A DNA stretch of 33,579 nt from Bacillota bacterium (GCA_023439185.1 JAEXOR010000018.1:1-33579); one strand, 5' to 3'; counted from the first letter of the stretch, positions 16,008 through 23,967 are shown. Notes: generated by a model not told the origin, from the sequence alone. Numbers and translations are program-made.

Positions 16008-16037
16008 CCCTCCGGACTTGTCCGGAGGGTTTTTTAT
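16008..16037 (+). terminator. Strong intrinsic terminator inside the leader (attenuator candidate)
   Basis: CCCTCCGGA (16008-16016), loop CTTG, TCCGGAGGG (16021-16029), then six T residues. It stands 75 bases before the first gene of the operon and about 120 bases after the promoter, so read-through must be controlled or a second promoter must exist. Confidence 0.8.
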
Positions 16038-16110
16038 TTTAGTAAGCGTAAAGGTACCACCAACAGGCTTGGGCGTCACCACTAGGCTTTTTACCATGGA
16101 GGAAAATGCG

Positions 16111-16995
16111 ATGACCAAACCATCTATAGCTATCATTGGCGCCGGAAAAGTCGGTTCCGCGTTGGGCATATTGCTGCAGCAGAGGGGTTACCCGGTTTCA
16201 GGCGTGGCCAGCCGCACCGCTCAGTCGGCGGAAAAATTGGCTTTCCGGCTGCAATGCCCGGTTCTGAAGGCCAAAGAAGCGGCATCCCGGGCCGAGCTTG
16301 TTTTCATTACCACCCCGGACCGGATGATTGCCCCGGTGGCCGCCGCCATCTCAGGCGCCGGCGGGGTCGGAACGGGCCGGGTGGTGGTACACACCAGCGG
16401 CGCTCATCCGGCCTCGGAACTGCATGGCGTGCAAGAGGCCGGGGCGCTGGCGGTGAGCATTCACCCTCTGCAGTCCTTTGCTGGAGTGCAGTCGGCCATG
16501 GAAAATCTGCCTGGCTCATATTTTGCCCTGGAGGGCGATGAAGAAGCTATGCCTGTGGCCCGGCAGGTGGTCGCCGATTTGGACGGCCGGTGCTTTGTGA
16601 TCCCGGCGGCCGATAAACCGCTTTACCATGCCGCCGCCTGTATTGCTTCAAATTATTTAGTTTCCCTGATGCATTTTGCCACCGGGTTATACGGCCGGTT
16701 CGGCCTGGGACCCGAAGAAGCCTTCGCGGCACTGCTGCCCCTGGTGCGTGGCACCGTGGCCAACATAACCGAGGCCGGCCCCTCCGGAGCGCTGACCGGA
16801 CCGGTGGCCAGGGGAGACAGCGGCACTATTGCAGGACACATGGAAGCTTTTAAACAACTGGAACCTGAATTGCGGGAACTGTACGGTAAGCTTGGCCGGT
16901 ACACAGTGCGGGTGGCCCTGGAAAAGGGCAGTATTAACGAAGCACAGGAACGCGAGTTAAACCAAATTTTCGAAGGAGGGTTTATCAATGGCTGA
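16111..16995 (+). CDS. Rossmann/DUF2520 oxidoreductase, candidate ketopantoate reductase (PanG type)
   Basis: The 294-residue product begins with an NAD(P)-binding Rossmann fold (SIAIIGAGKVGSALGILLQQ; GxGxxG at about residues 9-14), then VFITTPDRMIAPVA, HTSGAHPASEL and SIHPLQSF, followed by the helical DUF2520 domain with PLYHAAACIASNYLVSLMHF. The stop overlaps the panB start by eight bases, so the two are translationally coupled. PanB, PanC and PanD are all here but no panE or ilvC is in the window. PanG, an alternative ketopantoate reductase described in Francisella and present in some Firmicutes, also pairs a Rossmann domain with a helical C-terminal domain. Reduction of ketopantoate with NADPH is therefore the likely role, by inference. 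ATG 16111 follows GGAGG by eight bases. Confidence 0.85.
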   Translation: MTKPSIAIIGAGKVGSALGILLQQRGYPVSGVASRTAQSAEKLAFRLQCPVLKAKEAASRAELVFITTPDRMIAPVAAAISGAGGVGTGRVVVHTSGAHPASELHGVQEAGALAVSIHPLQSFAGVQSAMENLPGSYFALEGDEEAMPVARQVVADLDGRCFVIPAADKPLYHAAACIASNYLVSLMHFATGLYGRFGLGPEEAFAALLPLVRGTVANITEAGPSGALTGPVARGDSGTIAGHMEAFKQLEPELRELYGKLGRYTVRVALEKGSINEAQERELNQIFEGGFING

Positions 16996-17833
16996 TGAAC
17001 GCGTAACTACTGCGACCTTCAGGAAATACCACACCGAGGGCAAGAAAATTACCATGCTTACCGCTTACGATTACCCCACCGCCATGCTGGTGGACGAAGC
17101 CGGTATTGACTCCATCCTGGTGGGCGACTCCATGGGCAACGTGGTGCTGGGGTACGGCTCCACCATCCCGGTGACCATGGATGATATGGTGCACCACGTC
17201 AAAGCGGTGGTGCGCGGCGTCAAGCGGGCCATGGTGGTGGCCGATATGCCCTTCCTGTCCTACCATGTTTCCAAAAAAGAGGCCGTGCGCAACGCCGGGC
17301 GCTTTCTGCAGGAGGCGGGCGCCCAGTCCGTCAAGCTGGAGGGCGGCGCCGAAGTGGCCGAAACCGTGCAAAAAATTACCGCCGCCGGTATTCCGGTGGT
17401 GGGTCACCTGGGCCTGACGCCGCAGTCCATTAACCAGCTCGGCGGGTACAAGGTGCAGGGCAAGGATGAAGACGCGGCCCAAAAACTGCTGAGTGACGCC
17501 AGGGCTCTGGAAGAGGCGGGCGCCTTTGCGGTGGTGCTGGAATGCGTGCCCACTCTGCTGGCCAAACTGGTGACCGAAAGTATCGGTATTTCCACCATCG
17601 GCATTGGCGCCGGACCGCACTGCAGCGGCCAGGTGCTGGTGCTGCACGACATGCTTGGGTTCTCCGGCCGGTTTGCGCCTAAATTTGTCAAACGCTACGC
17701 CAACCTGCACGAAACCATCATGCAGAGTTTGCACGACTACCGCGCTGAGGTTGAAAACGGCGCCTTCCCCGGCCCGGAACACGGTTTCGGCATGGACGAG
17801 GCGGTACTTAACAGTCTAAAGTCTAAAGTCTAA
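16988..17833 (+). CDS. panB: 3-methyl-2-oxobutanoate hydroxymethyltransferase
   Basis: PanB transfers a hydroxymethyl group from methylene-tetrahydrofolate to 2-ketoisovalerate, giving ketopantoate, the first committed step of pantothenate synthesis. The 281-residue product has the family motifs TMLTAYDYPTAMLVDEAGID, LVGDSMGNVVLGYGSTIPVT with the metal-binding Asp, MVVADMPFLSY, GGYKVQGK, VLECVP with the catalytic Glu, and GIGAGPHCSGQVLVLHDMLG. The start overlaps the DUF2520 gene. The last six residues (SLKSKV) and the TAA stop are encoded by the left arm of an intergenic palindromic repeat that begins at 17811, so the natural C-terminus has been replaced or extended. Confidence 0.97.
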   Translation: MADERVTTATFRKYHTEGKKITMLTAYDYPTAMLVDEAGIDSILVGDSMGNVVLGYGSTIPVTMDDMVHHVKAVVRGVKRAMVVADMPFLSYHVSKKEAVRNAGRFLQEAGAQSVKLEGGAEVAETVQKITAAGIPVVGHLGLTPQSINQLGGYKVQGKDEDAAQKLLSDARALEEAGAFAVVLECVPTLLAKLVTESIGISTIGIGAGPHCSGQVLVLHDMLGFSGRFAPKFVKRYANLHETIMQSLHDYRAEVENGAFPGPEHGFGMDEAVLNSLKSKV

Positions 17834-17893
17834 AGTAATTTGCCAACGTGTTACTGAGATGACTTTTAACCTTCGACTTTTGACTTTCGACTG
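17811..17893. repeat. Palindromic repeat of AAAGTC units, copy after panB
   Basis: The left arm at 17811-17836 is three AGTCTAA repeats. The right arm at 17861-17893 reads GACTTTTAAC, CTTCGACTTT, TGACTTTCGACTGT. The complement of the right arm matches the left arm with scattered changes. The left arm lies in panB codons; the right arm ends just before the panC ribosome site. The family recurs at 27335-27410 and, in variant form, at 33119-33206. Confidence 0.75.
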
Positions 17894-17914
17894 TATTACA
17901 AAGGAGCTATCGTT

Positions 17915-18760
17915 ATGCTTATCTGCCGCACCATAGCGGAAATCAGAGAGTTTGTCCGGACTGCCCGGGCCGCCGGTAAAACAGTGGGCCTGGTGCCCAC
18001 CATGGGCTACTTCCACGCGGGTCACCTGTCCCTGATGCGGGAAGCCCGGAAAACATGCGACGCCGTGGTGGTGTCGCTGTACGTCAATCCGATGCAGTTC
18101 GGTCCCAAGGAGGATCTGGCCCAATATCCCCGTGATTTTGAGCGGGATTGCGCCATGGCCCGGGAGGTGGAGGTGGACGCGGTTTTCGCCCCCGGGGACC
18201 GGGAGATGTATCCCCAGGGGTTCAGCACTTACGTGGAAGTAACCGGGCTGACCGATAAACTGTGCGGACAGTCCCGCCCCGGCCACTTTCGCGGCGTCAC
18301 CACCGTGGTGACCAAACTGTTCAACATTGTTGCCCCCGACCGGGCCTTCTTCGGGCGCAAAGACGCCCAGCAGGCCCTGGTGATTCAGCGTATGGCCAGA
18401 GACCTGAACATGGACCTGGAAGTCGCCGTTCTGCCCACGGTGCGGGAGGAGGACGGACTGGCCATGAGTTCGCGCAACGTATACCTGACCGGGGAGCAAC
18501 GTCAAAACGCCCTGGTTTTATACCGCAGCCTGTGCGCATTCCGGGACGCGGTGGCCGGGGGCGAGCGGGACGCGGGCAAGCTGCGCGGGATGATGTATGA
18601 CATGATTACCGCCGTTCCGGGCGCGCAGCCCGATTATGTGGAAGTGCTGGGGATTTCGGAACTGCAGCCCCTGGAAACTCTGCGGGGCGGGGTTATTGCC
18701 GCTCTGGCGGTGCGGTTCGGCAACACAAGGTTGATTGATAACGTCATTGTGGAGGTGTAG
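17915..18760 (+). CDS. panC: Pantothenate synthetase (pantoate-beta-alanine ligase)
   Basis: PanC joins pantoate and beta-alanine with ATP through a pantoyl-adenylate. The 281-residue product has the nucleotidyl-transferase HIGH-type motif (VPTMGYFHAGHLSLMREA, His34 and His37), VSLYVNPMQFGPKEDLAQYP, LCGQSRPGHFRGVTTVVTKL, the GRKDAQQ loop and AMSSRNVYL, which plays the KMSKS role. ATG 17915 has AAAGGAG upstream. panD starts four bases after its stop codon. The cytosolic product is used by CoaX, encoded 7.8 kb downstream. Confidence 0.97.
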   Translation: MLICRTIAEIREFVRTARAAGKTVGLVPTMGYFHAGHLSLMREARKTCDAVVVSLYVNPMQFGPKEDLAQYPRDFERDCAMAREVEVDAVFAPGDREMYPQGFSTYVEVTGLTDKLCGQSRPGHFRGVTTVVTKLFNIVAPDRAFFGRKDAQQALVIQRMARDLNMDLEVAVLPTVREEDGLAMSSRNVYLTGEQRQNALVLYRSLCAFRDAVAGGERDAGKLRGMMYDMITAVPGAQPDYVEVLGISELQPLETLRGGVIAALAVRFGNTRLIDNVIVEV

Positions 18761-18763
18761 ACG

Positions 18764-19144
18764 GTGCTGGTGACCTTATTTAAATCCAAAATTCACCGGG
18801 CGGTGATTACCGAAGCCAATTTGAACTACGTGGGCAGCATCACCATTGACGAGGCGCTGATGGAGGCCGCCGATATCTTGCCCCACGAAAAGGTGCAGGT
18901 GGTGGACAACAACAACGGCGCCCGACTGGAAACTTACGTCATCCCGGGTCCCCGTGGTTCCGGCGTGATCTGTCTGAACGGGGCGGCGGCCAGGCTGGTG
19001 CAGCCCGGGGACACCGTGATTATCATCACTTACGCCATGATGACCAGGGAAGAAGCCCGGACCTATAAACCCACGGCGGTGCTGGTGGACGAAAACAACC
19101 GGGTCGTCCGGGTGCTGGAGGAGATCCACGGCCAAAAGGCTTAG
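18764..19144 (+). CDS. panD: Aspartate 1-decarboxylase precursor
   Basis: PanD makes beta-alanine from aspartate and needs self-cleavage between Gly24 and Ser25 to form its pyruvoyl group; the site NYVGSITID is present with Ser25 exactly in place. Other family signatures are KSKIHRAVITEANL, YVIPGPRGSGVICLNGAAAR and GDTVIIITYA. The 126-residue length is normal. The start is GTG 18764, eight bases after GGAGG, which itself lies in the last codons of panC. It ends the DUF2520-panB-panC-panD operon. Confidence 0.97.
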   Translation: MLVTLFKSKIHRAVITEANLNYVGSITIDEALMEAADILPHEKVQVVDNNNGARLETYVIPGPRGSGVICLNGAAARLVQPGDTVIIITYAMMTREEARTYKPTAVLVDENNRVVRVLEEIHGQKA

Positions 19145-19164
19145 CCTGGCTGTGAAATATCTAT

Positions 19165-19192
19165 TTGAGACAGAGTGAAAATTGTGTATAAT
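19165..19192 (+). promoter_or_regulatory. Promoter of the nad operon
   Basis: TTGAGA (19165-19170) and TATAAT (19187-19192), 16 bp apart. Just downstream the sequence GGTAACTTGTTATCC is a small imperfect dyad at the expected start point and could be an operator for a NAD regulator. I do not recognise it as a NiaR or NrtR site. Confidence 0.55.
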
Positions 19193-19260
19193 AATTGGGT
19201 AACTTGTTATCCGGCGCAGGTGTTTTTGTCGCTTTATCTGCAGACCTAAGGAGTGATCAC

Positions 19261-20184
19261 TTGCCAACCGCCGCCGAAGTACAAAAACTAACAGAAGAAA
19301 TAGTGAGGCTGAAAAAAGAGCGCAACGCCATTATTCTCAGCCACGTCTACCAGCGGCCTGAAGTGCAGGAAGCCGCAGACTTTGTAGGTGACTCATTGGA
19401 GTTGTCCCGTAAGGCCGCCGGCACCGGGGCCGATGTAATCGTTTTTTGCGGGGTGCATTTTATGGCGGAAAGCGCCGCCATCCTGTCACCGCGCAAAATC
19501 GTGCTGCTGCCCGAGGAAGACGCCGGCTGTCCCATGGCGGATATGGTCACCGCCGAAGCGCTGCGGGCCAAGAAGGCCGAGACGCCCGGTGCGGTGACGG
19601 TCTGTTACGTGAACACATCGGCTGAAGTCAAAGCCGAATGCGATATTGCCTGTACCTCGGCCAACGCCGTTAAGGTGGTGGCCTCACTGCCGGAGGACAG
19701 GCCGGTGATATTTGTGCCGGATCAAAACCTGGGCGCTTATGTGACCGGCCGGACGGGACGGCCCATGATGCTGTGGGAAGGCTACTGCCATACCCACCAC
19801 CGCCTGACAGCCGCGGAGGTGGGCGCGGTAAAGGAAGAGCATCCCGGCGCCCTTTTGCTGGTGCACCCGGAATGCCGGCCGGAAGTGGTGGCCATGGCCG
19901 ATCACGTGGCCAGCACCACCGGAATGCTGCGTTATGCCGGAGAAAATCCGGCCACGGAATATATTGTGGCCACTGAGACGGGAATTCTGCACCAGTTTGG
20001 CAAAAGATACCCGGGTAAAAAGTTTTATCCGGCCTCGAACAAGCTGGTTTGTCCCAATATGAAGGCCACCACCCTGGATAAGGTGCTGACCGCGCTGCAG
20101 ACACTGGAACCCCGGGTAACCGTACCGGAGGATATCCGGGTGCGGGCCCTGCAATGTTTGGAGCGGATGCTGGCCGTACAATAA
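19261..20184 (+). CDS. nadA: Quinolinate synthase A
   Basis: NadA condenses iminoaspartate with dihydroxyacetone phosphate to quinolinate using a [4Fe-4S] cluster. The 307-residue product has the expected blocks: AIILSHVYQRPEVQEAADFV, VIVFCGVHFMAESAAIL, VCYVNTSAEVKAECDIACTS, VHPECRPEVVAMAD and SNKLVCPNMK. Cys in FCGVHF, HPEC and VCPNMK are the three cluster ligands of the family. The start is TTG 19261, seven bases after AAGGAG, which gives the usual family length; the frame extends upstream without a ribosome site. It is the first gene of nadA-nadB-nadC. Confidence 0.95.
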   Translation: MPTAAEVQKLTEEIVRLKKERNAIILSHVYQRPEVQEAADFVGDSLELSRKAAGTGADVIVFCGVHFMAESAAILSPRKIVLLPEEDAGCPMADMVTAEALRAKKAETPGAVTVCYVNTSAEVKAECDIACTSANAVKVVASLPEDRPVIFVPDQNLGAYVTGRTGRPMMLWEGYCHTHHRLTAAEVGAVKEEHPGALLLVHPECRPEVVAMADHVASTTGMLRYAGENPATEYIVATETGILHQFGKRYPGKKFYPASNKLVCPNMKATTLDKVLTALQTLEPRVTVPEDIRVRALQCLERMLAVQ

Positions 20185-20197
20185 CGGAGGGTTTACG

Positions 20198-21781
20198 GTG
20201 GCCTACCATTTAATAGCGAATTTTAATACCCGGGATTTGACCGAACACCAATCCGACCTCATCGTGTTGGGCAGCGGCATCGCCGGGTTTTTCACCGCCC
20301 TTTTGGCGGCCCGGCTGGGAGCGACGGTAACGGTAATTACCAAGCGGACCACCCAGGACAGCAACACCGACAAGGCCCAGGGCGGTATTGCCGCCGCCAT
20401 GGACGACGCCGATTCACCCGAACTGCACTACCAGGATACCCTGCTGGCCGGGGCCGGGCTGTGCGACTGGGAAGCGGTGCGCATTCTGGTTAATGAAGGC
20501 CCCCGCCGGGTACTCCAGTTGATGGACATGGGCGCCTGTTTTGACTTTGAAGGCGGACGCCTGGCCCTGACCCGGGAAGGAGCCCACAGTTGCCGGCGTA
20601 TTTTGCATGCCGCCGGTGACGCCACCGGGGCGGAAATTCAGCGGGTGCTTAATCAGCAGGCGCTGGCCGAGAAAAATATGGAGGTATTAGAACGGCACTT
20701 TGCCGTGGACCTGCTGGTTAAAGACAACGTGTGTCACGGCGTGCTGGCCTACGACGAACTGGGAGACCGGCTGAAGGTTTTTCGCAGCCGGGCGGTGATT
20801 CTGTCCACCGGGGGATTGGGCCAGCTCTTTGACCACAGCACCAACCCCGATGTGGCCACCGGCGACGGCATTGCCATGGCCTACCGGGCCGGGGCCGAGG
20901 TGATGGACATGGAATTCATTCAATTCCACCCCACGGTGTTTAACCTGCCCGGCGCGCCCCGGTTTCTGATCAGCGAGGCGGTGCGGGGCGAAGGCGCGTA
21001 TCTGCTCAACCGGCACGGCGACAGGTTTATGCCTGGTTGTCATGAGCTGGCCGAACTGGCGCCCCGGGACGTGGTGGTGCGGGCCATCCTGGAAGAAATG
21101 CGCCGGGACGGCTCGGGCGCGGTATACCTGGACCTCCGGCATCTGGATGACGAACTGGTGTTGCGCCGTTTTCCCAATATCCACCGCACCTGCCTGGAAC
21201 ACGGGCTGAATATCACCCGGGAAATCATCCCGGTGGCCCCGGCCACCCATTATATGATGGGCGGGGTTAAAACCAACTATTTCGGGGAAACAAACATAGA
21301 GAGGTTGTATGCCTGCGGTGAAGTAGCCTGCCAGGGGGTGCACGGGGCCAACCGGCTGGCCAGCAACTCGCTGCTGGACGGGTTGGTGTACGGCGGCCGC
21401 ATTGCCGAGCGTACCGCCGGGCTGTGGCGTGAGCCCATGCCTGCTCCGGTTGAATTTGCTTCCCGGATGCCTGCCCCGGGAGATAAGGTAAACCACAGTG
21501 AGGTGCGGGAGGAACTGCGGAAGCTGATGAGCCTGTACGCCGGTCCGGTGCGGGACCGCCGGGGTCTGGAGCGTCTGCTGGTCTACCTGGACGGCTTAAC
21601 CGAGTTGGAAAGCACCGCCGCCAGGACCATTCAGGGCGCTGAACTGCGCAACCGGCTGCTGGTGTCCCGGCTGGTGGCGGAAACTGCCCTGATGCGCACT
21701 GAGAGCAGGGGCGGCCATTTTCGCAGCGATTACCCCGCATCGCGGGTAAGCTGGCAGAAACATATCATCCTGCGTAAGTGA
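20198..21781 (+). CDS. nadB: L-aspartate oxidase
   Basis: NadB is the FAD enzyme that oxidises L-aspartate to iminoaspartate for NadA; in anaerobes fumarate can take the electrons. The 527-residue product has the FAD-binding DLIVLGSGIAGFFTALLAAR, the substrate loop NTDKAQGGIAAAM, ATGDGIAMAYRAGAEVMDME, FIQFHPTV, APATHYMMGGVKTN and GEVACQGVHGANRLASNSLL, and a three-helix C-terminal domain. GTG 20198 stands seven bases after GGAGG and 14 bases after the nadA stop. The end (NPASRVSWQKHIILR-like) is complete. Confidence 0.96.
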   Translation: MAYHLIANFNTRDLTEHQSDLIVLGSGIAGFFTALLAARLGATVTVITKRTTQDSNTDKAQGGIAAAMDDADSPELHYQDTLLAGAGLCDWEAVRILVNEGPRRVLQLMDMGACFDFEGGRLALTREGAHSCRRILHAAGDATGAEIQRVLNQQALAEKNMEVLERHFAVDLLVKDNVCHGVLAYDELGDRLKVFRSRAVILSTGGLGQLFDHSTNPDVATGDGIAMAYRAGAEVMDMEFIQFHPTVFNLPGAPRFLISEAVRGEGAYLLNRHGDRFMPGCHELAELAPRDVVVRAILEEMRRDGSGAVYLDLRHLDDELVLRRFPNIHRTCLEHGLNITREIIPVAPATHYMMGGVKTNYFGETNIERLYACGEVACQGVHGANRLASNSLLDGLVYGGRIAERTAGLWREPMPAPVEFASRMPAPGDKVNHSEVREELRKLMSLYAGPVRDRRGLERLLVYLDGLTELESTAARTIQGAELRNRLLVSRLVAETALMRTESRGGHFRSDYPASRVSWQKHIILRK

Positions 21782-21809
21782 TGCGCCGGTGAATTACATA
21801 AAAAATATT

Positions 21810-21825
21810 GTAGGGGCGCCCCTAC
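21810..21825. repeat. Perfect 16-bp palindrome before nadC
   Basis: GTAGGGGCGCCCCTAC is self-complementary throughout. GTAGGGGCG is the common start of an intergenic repeat seen in many anaerobe genomes, so this may be a collapsed copy in the nadB-nadC gap. Confidence 0.6.
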
Positions 21826-21848
21826 AGAATTTTAAAGGTTGTGAGGAT

Positions 21849-22718
21849 ATGGATATTAACCTGCAGTCCTTATACCGGCTGATCGACCGCTGCCTGGAAG
21901 AGGACATCGGACCGGGGGATATCACCACCAACAGCGTGGTTCCGCCGGAGCTGAAAACAACGGCTTTTATCAAGGCCAGGCAGAACGGGGTGGTGGCCGG
22001 CCTGCCCGTGGCCCGGGCGGTTTTTCAGCGGCTGGACCCCGAACTGGTTTTTACGCCCCAGGTGGCCGAGGGGGCGCAAGTTACCGCCGGTACAGTGTTG
22101 GCCAGGCTGGAAGGACGGGCCAGGACAATTTTGACCGGCGAGCGGCTGGCCCTCAATTTCCTGCAGCGCCTTTCCGGGGTGGCCACGCAGACCAACCGGC
22201 TGGTGCGGCTGGCTGGGGATTACCCGGTTCGGCTGGTGGACACCCGTAAAACCACTCCGGGTTTGCGGGTGCTGGAAAAGTACGCCGTCCGGGTGGGCGG
22301 CGGTCACAACCACCGGCTGGGCCTTTTTGACGCGGTATTAATCAAGGACAACCACATCCAGGCCGCCGGCGGCATCAACACGGCAGTCAAACAGGCCCGA
22401 ATGTCCGTGCCCCACACCGTTACAATTGAAGTGGAAGCCGAGGACCTGGCCGGCGTGAGCGAGGCCCTGGAGGCCGGAGCGGATATCATCATGCTGGACA
22501 ACATGAGTACGGAAAACATGACCCGGGCGGTGGAACTGGTAAAGGGCCGGGCGCTGACGGAGGCTTCGGGGGGGATTACCGCCGGCAATCTGGCGTCCGT
22601 GGCCGCCACCGGTGTGGACGTAATATCCGTGGGAGCGTTGACCCATTCCGCTCCCGCGCTGGACATCAGTTTGGACTTGGGCCGGCTGAAGGCCTCGCCC
22701 GGGATAAAGGAAACGTAA
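21849..22718 (+). CDS. nadC: Nicotinate-nucleotide pyrophosphorylase (quinolinate phosphoribosyltransferase)
   Basis: NadC turns quinolinate and PRPP into nicotinate mononucleotide with loss of CO2. The 289-residue product has EEDIGPGDITTNSV, ERLALNFLQRLSGVAT, LVDTRKTTPGLRVLEKYAVR, GGGHNHRLGLFDAVLIKDNH, IEVEAEDLAGVSEALEAGAD, IIMLDNM and EASGGITAGNLASVAATGVD, all in order. ATG 21849 is chosen for length; AAAGG and GAGG lie upstream, and an earlier ATG at 21789 would read through the palindrome at 21810. Nothing beyond nadA-nadB-nadC is needed to reach the pyridine nucleotide pool. Confidence 0.96.
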   Translation: MDINLQSLYRLIDRCLEEDIGPGDITTNSVVPPELKTTAFIKARQNGVVAGLPVARAVFQRLDPELVFTPQVAEGAQVTAGTVLARLEGRARTILTGERLALNFLQRLSGVATQTNRLVRLAGDYPVRLVDTRKTTPGLRVLEKYAVRVGGGHNHRLGLFDAVLIKDNHIQAAGGINTAVKQARMSVPHTVTIEVEAEDLAGVSEALEAGADIIMLDNMSTENMTRAVELVKGRALTEASGGITAGNLASVAATGVDVISVGALTHSAPALDISLDLGRLKASPGIKET

Positions 22719-22737
22719 ACCGGATGTTTATTTTTGG

Positions 22738-22766
22738 TTGACATTTTATCCGGCAATAAATACAAT
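22738..22766 (+). promoter_or_regulatory. Promoter of birA
   Basis: TTGACA (22738-22743) and TACAAT (22761-22766) with a 17-bp spacer, close to consensus, 25 bases before the birA start. Confidence 0.75.
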
Positions 22767-22790
22767 TAATACATGCGGTTGGAGTAAGAT

Positions 22791-23762
22791 ATGAAAACCA
22801 GGATCCTGGAAATTTTGAAACACAGCGAAGAATGGGTTTCGGGTGAAACGCTATGCCGTGCCATGGGGGTTTCCCGCACCGCGGTGTGGAAGCATATTCG
22901 TACCCTGCGGGAAGAGGGATATAACATTGAAGCCAGGTCAAACCTGGGTTACCGCCTCCTGCACGCGCCTGATGTGCCCCTGCCCGGTGAAATAATCACC
23001 GGCCTATCCACCACGTTCATTGGCCGGCGGCTTGAATATGTGCCTGAACTGCCTTCCACCAATGAGATGGCGGCGAAGCTTGCCCGGGACGGCTGCCCCG
23101 AAGGCACGGTGGTGGTCACCGAATGCCAGACCGGAGGCCGGGGGCGCCTGGGCCGGCCCTGGTTCTCCCCGCGGGGAAAAGGGTTATGGTTTACCATCGT
23201 GCTGCGCCCGCCGGTAAACCCGGCTGAAACCCCCCAGGCCACCATGGTGGCGGCGGTGGCGGTGGCCGGGGCCATCCGCGAGCATACCGGGGTGCCGGCG
23301 GACATCAAGTGGCCCAACGACATCCTGGTGCGGGAAAGAAAGCTTTGCGGCATCCTGGTGGAACTGAATGCCGAAATGGACCGGGTGAATTTCATGGTTG
23401 CCGGCATGGGCCTGAATGTGAACGTTCCCCGCAGCGAGTTCCCGTCTGAAATCAGGGACACCGCCACTTCGCTGCAGGCCGAATCCGGCCGGCATATTCC
23501 CCGGGTGCCCCTTTTAAGGGCGCTGTTAAAGTCCTTTGAGGACTGGTACCGCCTCTGGTTGGACCAGGGATTTGCCCCCATCCTGAGCAGGTGGCGCGAA
23601 CTTTGCGTAACCCTGGACTGTCCGGTGACCGTGCACACCATCCGGGAAAGTTACTCCGGTCACGCCATTGACGTTGACGATACCGGCGCGCTGCTGGTGA
23701 AAACCGAAGACGGCCGCATTGAACGACTACTGGCCGGGGAGGTGTCGTTAAGAAAAAAATAA
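22791..23762 (+). CDS. birA: Bifunctional biotin-protein ligase and biotin operon repressor
   Basis: BirA activates biotin with ATP, loads it on acetyl-CoA carboxylase and, as biotinyl-AMP complex, represses biotin genes. The 323-residue product has an N-terminal winged HTH (SGETLCRAMGVSRTAVWKHI, residues 18-36) and the ligase domain with the biotinyl-AMP loop GGRGRLGR (115-122), GLWFTIVLRP, KWPNDILV (173-180, with the catalytic Lys) and GILVEL, then the SH3-like C-terminal domain. The HTH shows it is the regulatory form. A BirA-type palindrome lies 20 bases downstream in front of bioY. ATG 22791 follows GGAG. Confidence 0.95.
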   Translation: MKTRILEILKHSEEWVSGETLCRAMGVSRTAVWKHIRTLREEGYNIEARSNLGYRLLHAPDVPLPGEIITGLSTTFIGRRLEYVPELPSTNEMAAKLARDGCPEGTVVVTECQTGGRGRLGRPWFSPRGKGLWFTIVLRPPVNPAETPQATMVAAVAVAGAIREHTGVPADIKWPNDILVRERKLCGILVELNAEMDRVNFMVAGMGLNVNVPRSEFPSEIRDTATSLQAESGRHIPRVPLLRALLKSFEDWYRLWLDQGFAPILSRWRELCVTLDCPVTVHTIRESYSGHAIDVDDTGALLVKTEDGRIERLLAGEVSLRKK

Positions 23763-23782
23763 GCCCATCAGTTTGCTCTAAT

Positions 23783-23812
23783 CGTTAACCAGCTAGTTAA
23801 TAGTGGTTAACC
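23783..23812 (+). promoter_or_regulatory. BirA operator (BirA box) in front of bioY-bioB
   Basis: GTTAACC (23784-23790), 14 bp, GGTTAAC (23805-23811): a perfect inverted repeat of the kind bound by Gram-positive BirA (the Bacillus bioW operator has GTTAACC and GGTTAAC halves with similar spacing). TTGATG at 23814 and TATTAT at 23839 may be the promoter it controls, although their 19-bp spacing is long. Confidence 0.8.
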
Positions 23813-23865
23813 TTTGATGCCAGGTGTTACACTTTATTTATTATATTTTGGCCAATCTGCGGTCA

Positions 23866-23896
23866 GGGGACACACCTCTTTCGGAGGAATGTCCCC
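23866..23896. repeat. Hairpin in the bioY leader
   Basis: GGGGACA (23866-23872) pairs with TGTCCCC (23890-23896), and an inner CCTC pairs with GAGG around a small loop. No T run follows. GGGGACA palindromes are common intergenic repeats; this may be one copy. Confidence 0.55.
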
Positions 23897-23927
23897 AACT
23901 TCTGCCAAAGCTAAGGAATAAAGTACT

Positions 23928-23967
23928 GAAATTCGCGCGCTGATGGAACTGATTGAGCGCGAATTTC
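23928..23967. repeat. Hairpin with 11-bp perfect arms before bioY
   Basis: GAAATTCGCGC (23928-23938) and GCGCGAATTTC (23957-23967) around an 18-base loop. It ends 58 bases before the bioY start and would be part of the mRNA leader. No T run follows, so it is not a plain terminator. Confidence 0.6.

Noticed and set aside
15890..16037. T-box riboswitch in the pantothenate leader
   Set aside because: No GGTGG T-box sequence or AGTA box was found, and pantothenate genes are not usual T-box targets.
17811..17893. CRISPR-like array
   Set aside because: The repeated units are 7-8 bases without spacers and form one palindrome; there are no cas genes in the window.
16985..18505. Long minus-strand frames opposite panB and panC (265 and 229 codons)
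   Set aside because: His/Gly/Gln-rich mirror frames of GC-rich genes; the plus-strand genes are certain.
21789..21848. Earlier nadC start at ATG 21789
   Set aside because: The extra 20 residues would be encoded by a perfect palindrome and add nothing seen in the NadC family.
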